Positions 16,318 through 25,117 of a stretch of DNA of 42,502 nucleotides are shown in pieces. The notes beneath the pieces are model-generated. The model did no database searches. It saw nothing but the letters and a program-made list of their open reading frames with translations, and was not told where the DNA came from. Within the stretch, counting starts at the first letter, position 1; the number at the start of each line of letters is the position of its first letter. Made by a program: the position numbers and the translations under genes. The stretch is from assembly GCF_900182795.1 (NCBI RefSeq), contig NZ_FXTX01000014.1:1-42502 (forward strand), read 5' to 3'. Source of the stretch: Venenivibrio stagnispumantis. Its GTDB lineage: Bacteria > Aquificota > Aquificia > Aquificales > Hydrogenothermaceae.

Positions 16318-16704
16318 CTAATTTATTTGCGGTAAACAATTTTTTGCTTTCAAAATATTTAATATCTGATTATATAAATATGGCTCTCCTTGAGAAAATG
16401 CAAGGTTATCTATCACAAATTTATCTTTTATTTTTGAACCTTTTGCTATAAAATCTGCTGTAAAAACTCCTTCTCTTCTCTTATGCTCATAAGCCACTAA
16501 TCCAATTACTCCAATATCATTTTTATTTATTTTATATACTATATCCATTCCAAGAACATTTTTAACTGCAAAATTTGTAAGAATATACTCTTCTACTGCT
16601 TGTTTTATTCTTAAAGACTCATCTTCTACAATCTGCTCTAATTTTTCTTCTTCTTTTTTCTCATTATTATCATCATCTTTTTTCCGGAATTTAATAACAG
16701 CCAT
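16318..16704 (-). CDS. Conserved-looking hypothetical protein (128 aa)
   Basis: The first 30 residues are very charged (MAVIKFRKKDDDNNEKKEEE), then a compact alpha/beta part runs to the end (residues 40-128). I do not recognise a family; no membrane segment or catalytic motif is seen. It lies 12 nt upstream of the nitronate monooxygenase-like gene, with GAGG about 7 nt before its ATG, so the two are probably cotranscribed. It is the first gene after the terminator of the preceding cassette. Confidence 0.7.
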   Translation of the reverse strand: MAVIKFRKKDDDNNEKKEEEKLEQIVEDESLRIKQAVEEYILTNFAVKNVLGMDIVYKINKNDIGVIGLVAYEHKRREGVFTADFIAKGSKIKDKFVIDNLAFSQGEPYLYNQILNILKAKNCLPQIN

Positions 16705-16872
16705 AAATTACCTCACACAAAAACAAAAAAACTTTTTAATATTTTAGCATAGATTTAGATAAAACTTGGAAGCTTAAAAAATAACTTCAATAAAAAGATA
16801 AAATAGAATAAAAAAAGATAAAATAAAATCCATTTTTTAACTTTACCTCTAAAATTATTGAGAAAGCAGAAA

Positions 16873-16891
16873 AACGCCCATAAAGGGCGTT
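16873..16891 (-). terminator. Terminator of the glycine-zipper/nuclease-like cassette
   Basis: AACGCCC (16873-16879) pairs with GGGCGTT (16885-16891) around a 5-nt loop. Read on the minus strand, the stem is followed by TTTCTG after GCGTT, a short U-run. It begins 8 nt after the stop of the 333-aa gene. Confidence 0.8.
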
Positions 16892-16899
16892 CTTGCAAC

Positions 16900-17901
16900 T
16901 TATTCTAAGTTTCCAAGTACTAATTTATGTTCCTGTAATTTTCTTCCAAAATCCTTATTAATAACTCCGTTGCTTTTAATAATTTCAAGTTTTCCAAGTT
17001 GTGCTCCTATGCTTAACACTTTGAAAGCTTTTCTTATTTCTTCCATTGCTACCATATCATAATCAAAAGCATTATAACCATATCTTCTAATAATATCATT
17101 TACTCTATTAATTTCTCTATCTACTATCATACTAAGGTTATACATTAAATTAGAATATTCTTTTATCAAACTTGATAGTTTATTATAAAATCTAACTCCT
17201 TCTCTTCGTGCTTCAAAAACTTTTTCCGCTTTTGCAAGTTCTTGCTTTGCATCTTCAAGTTTGCCTTTCATTTTTTCATCCATTATAAATCCACCGATTA
17301 AAATGGCCGGAGCAAAAGTAATTCCACCTAAAACAATAGAGCCTAAAGCCATTCCTCCACCACCTGCTGCTAATGAACCTCCTCCTAAAAATGCCAAAAA
17401 TGCATTGGTTGCTGCTGCTCCGCTTAAAGCACTAAGAGCTGTTCCTGTTGATGCTACTCCTATACTCATAACAAGATTTGTAATTAATACATTTGAAGCA
17501 ACTCCGGCTGCTACTCCTGAAGCTAAAGATGTTCCAATACCGGTTAATATATCTTTTAATTCCATTATTTCTGTTTTCACTCTTCCTAAGTTTAAATTAA
17601 CATCGCTTTTTAATTCATTTTTTCTTATAGAACCTTCAATATTTTTTATACTTGAGATTAAGTTATACAAATGTGGAAGTTTTATTCCATAAACTTCTTT
17701 CATAATAATTTTCGCATTATCGGCTGCTGATTGAACTTCATCCTTAGCTCTTAAAAACTTTCTTTTTGTTTTTTTATCATTTTCCTTAATGTAATTTGCA
17801 ATTTCCTTAATTTCCTCATTTTTTTCCAATGCATCAAGACCTTTTTTTACACCTGCTCCTGCAGCTAAAGCGGCTCCTGCTAAAAGTAAAAATGGCAACA
17901 T
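16900..17901 (-). CDS. Glycine-zipper membrane protein of unknown function
   Basis: A 333-aa protein with a hydrophobic N-terminus (residues 1-18), a charged helical region (20-75), a long Gly/Ala-rich hydrophobic core (about 119-206) and a helical C-terminal half. The core contains ASTGTALSALSGAAATNAFL and FLGGGSLAAGGGGMALG, a repeated GxxxG-type pattern expected to pack membrane helices or insert into a bilayer. I have an impression of similar uncharacterised bacterial proteins with the STGTA-SGAAATNA-LGGGSLAAGG pattern, but no known function. AGGAGG precedes the ATG. It follows the 450-aa gene by 22 nt and ends at a strong terminator, so the pair forms one transcription unit. Confidence 0.8.
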   Translation of the reverse strand: MLPFLLLAGAALAAGAGVKKGLDALEKNEEIKEIANYIKENDKKTKRKFLRAKDEVQSAADNAKIIMKEVYGIKLPHLYNLISSIKNIEGSIRKNELKSDVNLNLGRVKTEIMELKDILTGIGTSLASGVAAGVASNVLITNLVMSIGVASTGTALSALSGAAATNAFLAFLGGGSLAAGGGGMALGSIVLGGITFAPAILIGGFIMDEKMKGKLEDAKQELAKAEKVFEARREGVRFYNKLSSLIKEYSNLMYNLSMIVDREINRVNDIIRRYGYNAFDYDMVAMEEIRKAFKVLSIGAQLGKLEIIKSNGVINKDFGRKLQEHKLVLGNLE

Positions 17902-17923
17902 AACACATACCTCCTAAATTTTT

Positions 17924-19276
17924 TTATAAAATTAAAGGTTTATCACTATAAAATCTTCTTTCAAATTCATCATTATCTATTTTTCTTAAATTAAATAAAT
18001 CACAAAACATATCAAGATATTTTTCATCATCAGTTTGTATATAGTTTTTCAAAATTTTATTTCCTTCTTTAATTAACTCCTCTATATAAGATAAATGGAG
18101 TAATAAAAGATCTACTCTACTTCTTAACTCGTTTTTAAAAATTTCTAAAGCTAAAAATGCCTCTTTTGTTTGTTGCTCTTTAATTTTATTTACTCTTATT
18201 AAATTTTCAAGATATCCAAAGGATAAATGACCAAAAGCATACCCAAGCAACCCACCTAAAACTGCACCTACAGGACCTGCAACAACAGCTCCAACTCCTG
18301 CATAGTATAATGAATTTAATGATTCAGTTGCTGTTTTAGCCACTCTAATTGAGCCTTCCGTAGCTGTAATTTCTCCTTTTAATACCAAATGTAATGATTC
18401 TATTCCGGTAATAATTGTTTTAGATATAGCTCCTACAACAGGAGTATTATTCAATCCTTTACCAAGAATATAAGATAACGAAGATATAGCTCCGGTTTTT
18501 CCGGCAGATTTTAATGCCTTAGATACGCTTTCTTTATCTATACTTTTCTTAACAATAGTTTCAGTTGCAAGTGTTAAGGCAAAAGCTGTTCCTGCTGCGA
18601 ATAAAGTAAGTTCTCCACCTTCTCTCAAATATAATTTTAGCTTTTCATTTCTTACAAATTTTTCTGTATTTTCTGTAACATAAAGGACTTCATTATAAGA
18701 AGTTCCTCCGGACTTAACTCCTTTATAAGATATTTCTTTATCCAAAGTTTCTAAAAGTTCCTTATATTTTCCTTGATATATATTTCCTGATAAATATCTT
18801 TTTTCATAAAGTTCTTTAATTCTATCTATATGTTCCGGATTTGTTATTCTTCTCATTCCGGAGTAATCATCTCTAAAAAATTCTTTTGCAGGATACATAT
18901 GAGAAGATGAAGATTTTAACTGGAAATAAGTTAATGCTTTATTTATAACATCAATACCTTCTAAATCTTTTGGAGCAATTACTATATCAGCAGGATGAGT
19001 TCCATTCCCTTTAATTGAAGAAGTGACATAACTTCTAAAATTTTCTCCTTTTAATGCTGCATCTTGGTTGAATTTATAACTTTCCAAATACTCATAAATA
19101 AAACCTTGTCTTTGAGAGATATCTTGATTTATTCTTCTTAAAGATTCTCTTAATAAATTATCTAAATCTAATAACCCTTGTCTTGTTGATTCCGGAATAT
19201 TATTAAGTTCTAATAGAGAAATTGCAGAAGTAATAGACGGTATAGTGAAATCAAGATTGTTCTTTGTGTTTCTCAT
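17924..19276 (-). CDS. Putative nuclease-like N-domain plus membrane-insertion region, unknown function
   Basis: A 450-aa protein. I choose the ATG at 19276 because GGAG stands 8 nt upstream; a TTG at 19294 lies before that site. Residues 55-145 read RQGFIYEYLESYKFNQDAAL, then HPADIVI and YFQLKSSSS. Glu62, Asp97 and Gln119-x-Lys121 are spaced like the E...D...(D/E/Q)xK active site of restriction-endonuclease-like folds (QxK occurs in Mrr-type enzymes). DDYSGMRRITNPEHI follows. Two hydrophobic Gly/Ala-rich stretches (about 223-241 and 324-349) suggest membrane association, and the C-terminus is helical. The nuclease assignment is inference from motif spacing only. The partner gene also has a glycine-zipper core. 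Confidence 0.7.
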   Translation of the reverse strand: MRNTKNNLDFTIPSITSAISLLELNNIPESTRQGLLDLDNLLRESLRRINQDISQRQGFIYEYLESYKFNQDAALKGENFRSYVTSSIKGNGTHPADIVIAPKDLEGIDVINKALTYFQLKSSSSHMYPAKEFFRDDYSGMRRITNPEHIDRIKELYEKRYLSGNIYQGKYKELLETLDKEISYKGVKSGGTSYNEVLYVTENTEKFVRNEKLKLYLREGGELTLFAAGTAFALTLATETIVKKSIDKESVSKALKSAGKTGAISSLSYILGKGLNNTPVVGAISKTIITGIESLHLVLKGEITATEGSIRVAKTATESLNSLYYAGVGAVVAGPVGAVLGGLLGYAFGHLSFGYLENLIRVNKIKEQQTKEAFLALEIFKNELRSRVDLLLLHLSYIEELIKEGNKILKNYIQTDDEKYLDMFCDLFNLRKIDNDEFERRFYSDKPLIL

Positions 19277-19519
19277 GATAAACTTCTCCTGCAAAAATTA
19301 ATTTAAATTCATATTATTTTTGTGCTATAATACCAATACCGAAGAATAATGAGAGTTAATTTTTTAAACAAAGAATTTTTTAATTTCCTGTATTATCTTT
19401 TTCATACATCAAATTTATTAATATTATTTCATATCGGTTTTGGTATAAATATTTTTTATTCAATTAATATTTTTCTTATAATTTTAGGACATTTTTTATA
19501 GAAAATCAAATATTATTTT

Positions 19520-20014
19520 CTACAATTCTTCCTTTTTGGTTGTGTATAAATTATAAAAAAGGAATAAAAGCAAGATTATATTAAAAAGATTGATGGCAGA
19601 AGAGATTGAATGGATAGTTTTGAATTTTTCTTTTATTTGCTCGGCTTCCGGTTCTTTTTTCTCATCTAAAAGTTGATAATATTGGCTATTTAATGTTTGT
19701 CCTATTGGCAATATAGCTTTATGAAGTGCCATAGATGATATGATATAAATTGATATTCCAATTACAAAATATTTTAATTTCCTAAGTATTTCTTTATTTT
19801 TTGTAGATAAAATTGCAATAATTGTGTATATCACAATTCCAAGTATCCAACCAATTCCAAAATAATAAGGAAATATAATATTTGTTATTTCTCCGGCTAA
19901 TCTGTGATTAAAATGTGAAAAAAGTAAAGGAGCAACGATAAATGTAAAAAATACCGATGCCCCTATCAAAAATCCCAATATTAAAAAGATTAAAAAATAT
20001 AAATATCTATCCAA
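19520..20014 (-). CDS. DUF4149 family membrane protein
   Basis: A 164-aa protein with four predicted membrane helices (about residues 5-32, 42-68, 80-100, 138-158). The conserved start GASVFFTFIVAPLLFSHF and the HSISSAINLFNI segment belong to the DUF4149 family, whose function is unknown. It overlaps the end of ndk by 8 nt and is probably the last gene of the ndk transcript. The 243 nt downstream, up to the accessory cassette, hold no convincing gene. Confidence 0.8.
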   Translation of the reverse strand: MDRYLYFLIFLILGFLIGASVFFTFIVAPLLFSHFNHRLAGEITNIIFPYYFGIGWILGIVIYTIIAILSTKNKEILRKLKYFVIGISIYIISSMALHKAILPIGQTLNSQYYQLLDEKKEPEAEQIKEKFKTIHSISSAINLFNIILLLFLFYNLYTTKKEEL

Positions 20015-20429
20015 TTAACTCAAGCCCACTAAAGAAAAATGGAATTTCATAATTTGCAGATTCTACCGAATCAGAGCCATGGACTGCATTTTCTCCGACA
20101 TTAGAACCATATAATTTTCTCAATGTTCCTTCTTCTGCTTTTGCAGGGTCTGTAGCTCCCATAATAGCTCTAACTCTTGCTATTGCATTTTCTCCTTCCC
20201 AAACCATAGCTACAATTGGTCCGGAAGACATAAACTCACAAAGTTCATCATAAAAAGGTCTTTCTTTATGAACAATATAAAACTGTCCTGCCTGTTCTTT
20301 TGTAAGTTTTAATTTTTTCAATGCTACCAATTTAAAACCTTCATCTTCAAATCTTGCAATAATTTTACCTACAACATTTTTTCTTACAGCATCAGGTTTT
20401 GCTAAAACAAGAGTTCTTTCTACTGCCAT
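20007..20429 (-). CDS. ndk: Nucleoside diphosphate kinase
   Basis: Ndk balances nucleoside triphosphates by phosphate transfer through a histidine. The 140-aa protein starts with ERTLVLAKPDAVRKN and has the active-site block NAVHGSDSVESA, in which the His is the phosphate carrier. It also has the usual PFYDELCEFMSSGPIVAMV and RAIMGATDPAKA. GGAG precedes the ATG, and a well-formed promoter lies immediately upstream. Confidence 0.97.
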   Translation of the reverse strand: MAVERTLVLAKPDAVRKNVVGKIIARFEDEGFKLVALKKLKLTKEQAGQFYIVHKERPFYDELCEFMSSGPIVAMVWEGENAIARVRAIMGATDPAKAEEGTLRKLYGSNVGENAVHGSDSVESANYEIPFFFSGLELIG

Positions 20430-20464
20430 TATCTCCTCCGGATATTAGTTTTTTTTACATTTTA

Positions 20465-20493
20465 ATTATAAACTAATCTAAAATATAAAGCAA
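20465..20493 (-). promoter_or_regulatory. Sigma-70-type promoter of ndk
   Basis: TTGCTT (20488-20493) and TATAAT (20465-20470), both on the minus strand, are separated by exactly 17 nt. They lie about 36 nt before the ndk start codon. Confidence 0.65.
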
Positions 20494-20497
20494 ATAT

Positions 20498-20905
20498 TTA
20501 TCTTTCTAAGAAATCTTTTAAAATTTTTCCGTGGTCAAATACAAGTTTTTCAAAAGGTATCTCTTCTAATTTATATATAGAAGCCTTTTTTGCATCATCT
20601 TTGCCCTTTGGTTCTCCGTAAGCTTTACAGATATAAACGATAGAAACAGTATGAAATCTTGGGTCTCTATCAGGTTTAGAATAAACGCCGTGTAATTTAG
20701 TTATTATTACATCTAAATCTGTTTCTTCTTTCATCTCTCTAATCAATGCTTCTTCTGTTGTTTCTCCTATATCAACAAATCCTCCCGGCAAAGCCAATCC
20801 ATAAGGTGGATTTTTTCTTTCTATCAAAACTATTCCTTTAAAATTTTCATCTTTATCAAATATTTTTATTATTCCATCAACAGCCACAAATGGAGTTTTT
20901 ATCAT
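20498..20905 (-). CDS. Nudix hydrolase (ADP-ribose pyrophosphatase-like)
   Basis: A 135-aa Nudix protein with a complete box: [20 protein letters not shown] followed by ETDL, which fits G-x5-E-x7-REUxEExGU. Such enzymes cleave nucleoside diphosphates linked to another moiety. Small size and the ALPGG context suggest an ADP-ribose or nucleotide-housekeeping type, but the substrate cannot be fixed. Its ATG overlaps the lpxB stop by 4 nt, indicating cotranslation with lpxB. Confidence 0.88.
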   Translation of the reverse strand: MIKTPFVAVDGIIKIFDKDENFKGIVLIERKNPPYGLALPGGFVDIGETTEEALIREMKEETDLDVIITKLHGVYSKPDRDPRFHTVSIVYICKAYGEPKGKDDAKKASIYKLEEIPFEKLVFDHGKILKDFLER

Positions 20906-22071
20906 TTTCCTTCCTCCAAGATATTTTTTATAATTTTTGCTGTTTTTTGTAATGCTCCCTTTTCTCCAAGTTTATTTTTTAATTCTTTTAGCTCTTTTTT
21001 TGTTTCTTGATAAAGATTTTCATCAGTTATATATTTTTCTGTATATTTTACAATATTTTCTATATTGCAATCATTTTGGATTAATTCTTTTATTATCTCT
21101 TTTCCGGCTATTATATTTGGAAGTCCTATATATTTTATAGAAACAAGCATTTTCCCTATAAAATAAGTAATTGGACTAACTTTGTATATTATTATAAATG
21201 GATTTCCTATAATTGCAGCTTCAAGGGTAGCTGTTCCAGAAGTTATTATACTAAATTTTGAATGTTTCATAACTTCATAGGAAGCGTATGGGAAATAAGG
21301 TATTTTCTCATTTTTTATATTTGTGATTACTGATAACGGTAAATCTTGATAATTTTTAACTTTTTCTAAAACTTTATCTATCATATTGGCAGTTGCCGGT
21401 ATTATAAAATGCAAATTTTTATATTTTTGATTTAATATTTTTGCTGAATCTAAAATTATAGGAAGTAGATTTTTTATCTCATTTTCCCTGCTACCGGCAA
21501 GTAATCCAATTAAAATTTTATCTTTATCTATATTTAGCTTTTCTTTAAAACTTTCTTCTGTTTCCTGATATTCTACTATATCAAGAAGTGGATGTCCTAC
21601 ATAAATATATTTAAAATCCTGATTTACAAAATCTTTATAATAATTTTCTTCAAATGGAAGTATTGAGATTAAAATATCTGTATATTTTACTATTTTATGA
21701 ATTCTTTTATATCCCCATGCCCATATTTGTGGAGATATAAAATATACCGTTTTAATATTTAACTTTTTTGCTTCTTCAAGAAGTTTAATATTAAATCCGG
21801 GGAAATCTACAACAATTAATAAATCAATATTATTTTTTAATTCTTCTACTGCTTTTTTAAATGTGTTTTTTATATGAAAATATTTTGAGATTGCTTCTGT
21901 TATTCCTACTACCGATATATTCTCTATTCCTTCTACGGATTTGCATCCGGCCTGTCTCATTTTAGGGCCGGTTATTCCTACCCATTCATATTCTGGAAGT
22001 AATTTTATAATCTCCGATGCATAATTATCTCCGGAAATCTCCCCTACCGATATAAATATTCTTTTTTTCAT
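20902..22071 (-). CDS. lpxB: Lipid-A-disaccharide synthase LpxB
   Basis: LpxB joins UDP-2,3-diacylglucosamine and lipid X to make the disaccharide core of lipid A. The 389-aa GT-B-type glycosyltransferase begins [20 protein letters not shown] and carries [47 protein letters not shown] and [21 protein letters not shown], all diagnostic. It follows tonB by 1 nt and overlaps the Nudix gene. Together with lptD and the LptF/LptG permease it shows a lipid-A-based outer membrane. Confidence 0.95.
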   Translation of the reverse strand: MKKRIFISVGEISGDNYASEIIKLLPEYEWVGITGPKMRQAGCKSVEGIENISVVGITEAISKYFHIKNTFKKAVEELKNNIDLLIVVDFPGFNIKLLEEAKKLNIKTVYFISPQIWAWGYKRIHKIVKYTDILISILPFEENYYKDFVNQDFKYIYVGHPLLDIVEYQETEESFKEKLNIDKDKILIGLLAGSRENEIKNLLPIILDSAKILNQKYKNLHFIIPATANMIDKVLEKVKNYQDLPLSVITNIKNEKIPYFPYASYEVMKHSKFSIITSGTATLEAAIIGNPFIIIYKVSPITYFIGKMLVSIKYIGLPNIIAGKEIIKELIQNDCNIENIVKYTEKYITDENLYQETKKELKELKNKLGEKGALQKTAKIIKNILEEGK

Positions 22072-22072
22072 T

Positions 22073-22813
22073 TTATTCTACTGCAAAATTTATTGTAATG
22101 GTTGCCCATTGGGTTTTATTTTCTGGAATTTTATTAAATTTCCATCTTTTTAGATAATTTATTATCTGATTGTTTAGTTCAACATCTGATGTTATAGTTA
22201 AAAGTTCAACTTTTTCAACATTTCCATCAGGATTTATCCATAATTTAGCCCTTACAGACGGCTGAATAATAGATGTTTTTATCTTGGGTGGCGGTGGTCT
22301 GTATATAACTTCTCTACCGGTAGCCGTTCCTTCTACATTTTTTCCTATATTTGATAATTTTTCTCCAAAAGATAGTTCTGTTTTCTTTATAGCAGTTGAC
22401 TCTTCTACTTTTGATTTTTTATCATTTGCAAGTATTTTTGCAAGTAATGGTGATTCTTCCTCTTCTATTTTTTCATTTTTTGCTTCTACTTCTATTTTTT
22501 TATTGGAAGCTAATCTATTTTTTGTTTCAGGTTTTTGTGTTTTTTCTGATTTTTCTTCTTTTGCTATATTTTTCTGAGCTATCTCTTTTTTATCTATCTT
22601 TTTTTCTTCTATAACTTTTTTTATTTTTATTTCTTCTTCAATTTTTTGTTTTTCCTCTTTTATCTCTTCTACAGTTATAATTATAGGCTTTTCTTGTATT
22701 TGATTTTGAAAATATTTAAAAGGAAAGAAAAACAGTATTAAAAATAAAAAAACATGTATATTTAAAGATACAAGAACACCAACCAATAAGTTTTTATCCT
22801 CTGTATAAACCAT
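22073..22813 (-). CDS. tonB: TonB-family energy-transducing protein
   Basis: A 246-aa protein with one N-terminal membrane helix (about residues 10-33), a long Lys/Glu-rich linker (40-165) instead of the classic Pro repeats, and a C-terminal TonB domain (about 172-246; YRPPPPKIKTS then VRAKLWINPDGNVEKVELL). TonB passes proton-motive energy from ExbB/ExbD to outer-membrane receptors. exbB/exbD are not in the window. The ATG stands 36 nt past a terminator hairpin with no obvious ribosome-binding site. lpxB follows immediately. Confidence 0.85.
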   Translation of the reverse strand: MVYTEDKNLLVGVLVSLNIHVFLFLILFFFPFKYFQNQIQEKPIIITVEEIKEEKQKIEEEIKIKKVIEEKKIDKKEIAQKNIAKEEKSEKTQKPETKNRLASNKKIEVEAKNEKIEEEESPLLAKILANDKKSKVEESTAIKKTELSFGEKLSNIGKNVEGTATGREVIYRPPPPKIKTSIIQPSVRAKLWINPDGNVEKVELLTITSDVELNNQIINYLKRWKFNKIPENKTQWATITINFAVE

Positions 22814-22849
22814 ATATATATTTTATATTAAAAATAGAAAAATTAAACT

Positions 22850-22873
22850 CCCTATTCCTAAAAAGGAATAGGG
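22850..22873 (-). terminator. Terminator between the LptF/LptG permease unit and tonB
   Basis: CCCTATTCC (22850-22858) and GGAATAGGG (22865-22873) form a 9-bp stem with a 6-nt loop. On the minus strand the stem is followed by AGTTTAATTTTTC. It lies 14 nt after the stop of the 38-aa ORF. Confidence 0.75.
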
Positions 22874-22887
22874 CAGAATTTCTTTAA

Positions 22888-23004
22888 TTAATGATGGTGA
22901 TGTGCCGGTTCCATTTTCATTTCTTGGTTTTTAACCGGTGCTTCTACTTCAACTTCTCCGGCATTTTTAAATTTGATATATAAATAATAATAATTGATTT
23001 TCAT
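22888..23004 (-). CDS. Mini-ORF with His-rich C-terminus (38 aa)
   Basis: A 38-residue frame starts MKINYYYLYIKFKNAGEV and ends EMKMEPAHHHH. It lies 12 nt after the stop of the LptF/LptG-family gene, in the same frame, and is followed by a strong terminator. That placement suggests it is the end of something once translated. It has no clear ribosome-binding site. It could be a genuine metal-binding small protein made by reinitiation, or the tail of a decayed His-rich protein. I do not recognise a family. Confidence 0.3.
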   Translation of the reverse strand: MKINYYYLYIKFKNAGEVEVEAPVKNQEMKMEPAHHHH

Positions 23005-23016
23005 CAATTTTTCAAA

Positions 23017-24036
23017 TTACTCTTTTTTAATTGCATAAATTAATATTGATGAGAAAAATCCGATAAGAATAATAAAATATATTAATGGTGAAAATCCAGA
23101 TTTCTCAATAAGTTTCACAAAATAAAAATTTATAATCATATATGCTATTCCTATTGATACAGCAGTAGCTATAAGTGTTTGATTTTTTGAATATAATTTT
23201 ATTCCAAGTAAAAATCCAGAAACACCGAAAAACAAAAATGGCACAAAGAAGAAAAATCTATCTGATAAAATAGCTAAGCTTTTATTAAAATTCTCATTTT
23301 TTTCCTGAATATTTCTAAATAAATCAGTTAAAGGGGCATCTTCAATAGCTATCTGTTTTAGATATTCTACATCTAAATTAAATCTATATTCATTAAAATG
23401 TAAAAAGCTAAAACTATTTTCAGAAGGAAGTTGAAGATATCCATCTTTTAGGATTAGATAGTTTCCTATAAATTCTCCATATTTTGCAGTTATAAGATAG
23501 CCATTATTTTTGTTGTATATAAATATATCTTTAAATGATTTATCTTTTTTTTCATTTACATATATGGTTATTTTTTCATCTACTTTAAAAAAGTTTTTCT
23601 CTTTTACAGAATCTAAAAAATATGCTTTTACATTTGTTGTTAAAAATTTTGCCCTTTCTCTATTTGCATAAGGAACTAAAAAAGTTGAGATAAATAAAGC
23701 TATTATTACAAATATTATTGATAAATAAAAAATTGGTTTTGAAATTCTAAGTTGGGATATTCCGGATGAATATATAGCATAAATCTCATTACTTTCTCTT
23801 AGTATTGCTCCGGTTAATATTGAAGATATAAAAAAAGCAAACAATATCAGATATTTAATAAAAGAAAGTTCCATCAAAATCAAAAGTTGAAAAAAATCAA
23901 ATATATTCATAAAATAAATAACTTTTGGAAGATGAAGCATTTGGGAAGATATTATTACAAGGGAAAAAATAGCAACAAGTATGAAAAATATTTTAATAAA
24001 TCTTTTTATTAGTATTTTATCAATTAGTTTCATCAT
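23017..24036 (-). CDS. LptF/LptG-family LPS export permease (YjgP/YjgQ)
   Basis: A 339-aa permease with three N-terminal helices, a periplasmic domain (about residues 135-250) and three C-terminal helices, the YjgP/YjgQ layout. The conserved ILTGAILRESNEIYAIYSSGISQLRI segment between helices 2 and 3 is characteristic. With the ATPase LptB, LptF and LptG extract lipopolysaccharide from the inner membrane. I cannot say which of the two this is, and the partner gene is not nearby. It overlaps the mraY stop by 4 nt (ATGA). Confidence 0.88.
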   Translation of the reverse strand: MMKLIDKILIKRFIKIFFILVAIFSLVIISSQMLHLPKVIYFMNIFDFFQLLILMELSFIKYLILFAFFISSILTGAILRESNEIYAIYSSGISQLRISKPIFYLSIIFVIIALFISTFLVPYANRERAKFLTTNVKAYFLDSVKEKNFFKVDEKITIYVNEKKDKSFKDIFIYNKNNGYLITAKYGEFIGNYLILKDGYLQLPSENSFSFLHFNEYRFNLDVEYLKQIAIEDAPLTDLFRNIQEKNENFNKSLAILSDRFFFFVPFLFFGVSGFLLGIKLYSKNQTLIATAVSIGIAYMIINFYFVKLIEKSGFSPLIYFIILIGFFSSILIYAIKKE

Positions 24037-25100
24037 CTTATTTTAAGTGTAGATATGGCAATTATTGCTAAGATTATAGATATTATCCATACCCTTACAA
24101 CTATTTTTGGCTCCGGAATACCTGCTAACTCAAAATGATGGTGTATAGGTGCCATCTTAAATAATCTCTTTCCACCGGTTAATCTGTAATATCCAACCTG
24201 TAATATAACAGATATTGTTTCAATAACAAAAATACCTCCCACAAGTGCAAGAACAAGCTCTTGTTTTGTAATCACAGATACAAGTCCAAGAACTGCTCCT
24301 ATGGATAATGCTCCTGCATCTCCCATAAACATCTCTGCTGGAAATGAGTTAAACCATAAAAATCCAAGCCCTGCTCCAAGCAATGCCATCAAAAAAACGG
24401 TTAATTCTCCGCTTCCTTCTACATAAGGAACTATAAGATATTTAGATAATACAGCATTACCGGCAATAAAAGCAAATACTGCAAATGTAGATACGGATAT
24501 AAGAGAAGGACCTATTGCAAGTCCATCAAGCCCATCAGTTAGATTTACTGCATTGGAAGCTCCTACAATAATAAATATTATAAGCGGAATATAAAGATAA
24601 CCTAAATCTATATGAATATTTTTAAAAAATGGCATATATAAAGTTGTATTAAACTTAGGATAATAATAAAGGATAAAAGCTACGATAGAAGCAGTTATAA
24701 TTTGAAATAAAAATTTAGTTTTGGAACTAAGTCCTTTTTTATCTATTATTTTTTTATAATCATCTATTGCTCCTATCATTCCAAAAGAAAGAAATGTAAA
24801 TAAAGAAAGCCATATATATATATTATCTAATCTACACCATAATAAAGATGTTAGGCTTACAACCAACAATATTAAAACTCCACCCATAGTAGGTGTATGT
24901 TTTTTCATCTGATGCCAATCTGGTGTATCCTGCCTTACATAACCGCCTTCTTTTTTTTGAAAGGCTTTTAATTTATTTATTACATAAGGGCCAATAATTA
25001 AAGATATAAAAAATGCTGTAATTAATGCATAAAATCCACGAAAAGTTATATATTTGAATATATTTAATCCGAGTAATTCATAAAATATATGATAAAACAT
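24033..25100 (-). CDS. mraY: Phospho-N-acetylmuramoyl-pentapeptide transferase MraY
   Basis: MraY makes lipid I by moving phospho-MurNAc-pentapeptide to undecaprenyl phosphate at the cytoplasmic membrane. The 355-aa, ten-helix protein has the catalytic aspartate motif MIGAIDDYKK, NLTDGLDGLAIGPSL, MGDAGALSIGAVLG and the MAPIHHHFELAG loop. Unusually for this gene it is not inside a dcw cell-wall cluster: its neighbours are a SPOUT methyltransferase and an LPS permease. Aquificales commonly scatter such clusters. AAGGGG stands upstream of the ATG. Confidence 0.97.
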   Translation of the reverse strand: MFYHIFYELLGLNIFKYITFRGFYALITAFFISLIIGPYVINKLKAFQKKEGGYVRQDTPDWHQMKKHTPTMGGVLILLVVSLTSLLWCRLDNIYIWLSLFTFLSFGMIGAIDDYKKIIDKKGLSSKTKFLFQIITASIVAFILYYYPKFNTTLYMPFFKNIHIDLGYLYIPLIIFIIVGASNAVNLTDGLDGLAIGPSLISVSTFAVFAFIAGNAVLSKYLIVPYVEGSGELTVFLMALLGAGLGFLWFNSFPAEMFMGDAGALSIGAVLGLVSVITKQELVLALVGGIFVIETISVILQVGYYRLTGGKRLFKMAPIHHHFELAGIPEPKIVVRVWIISIILAIIAISTLKIR

Positions 25101-25117
25101 ATCTTTATCTAACCCCT

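Noticed and set aside
17261-17692. 143-codon + strand frame inside the glycine-zipper gene
   Set aside because: It is the antisense shadow of a Gly/Ala-rich sequence, giving Pro/Ala-rich text without an initiation site.
19349-19501. 50-codon + strand ORF starting MRVNFLNKEFF, with TATAAT (19326-19331) upstream
   Set aside because: It has no ribosome-binding site and consists almost only of Phe/Ile/Leu/Asn codons expected by chance in AT-rich DNA. I recognise no family.
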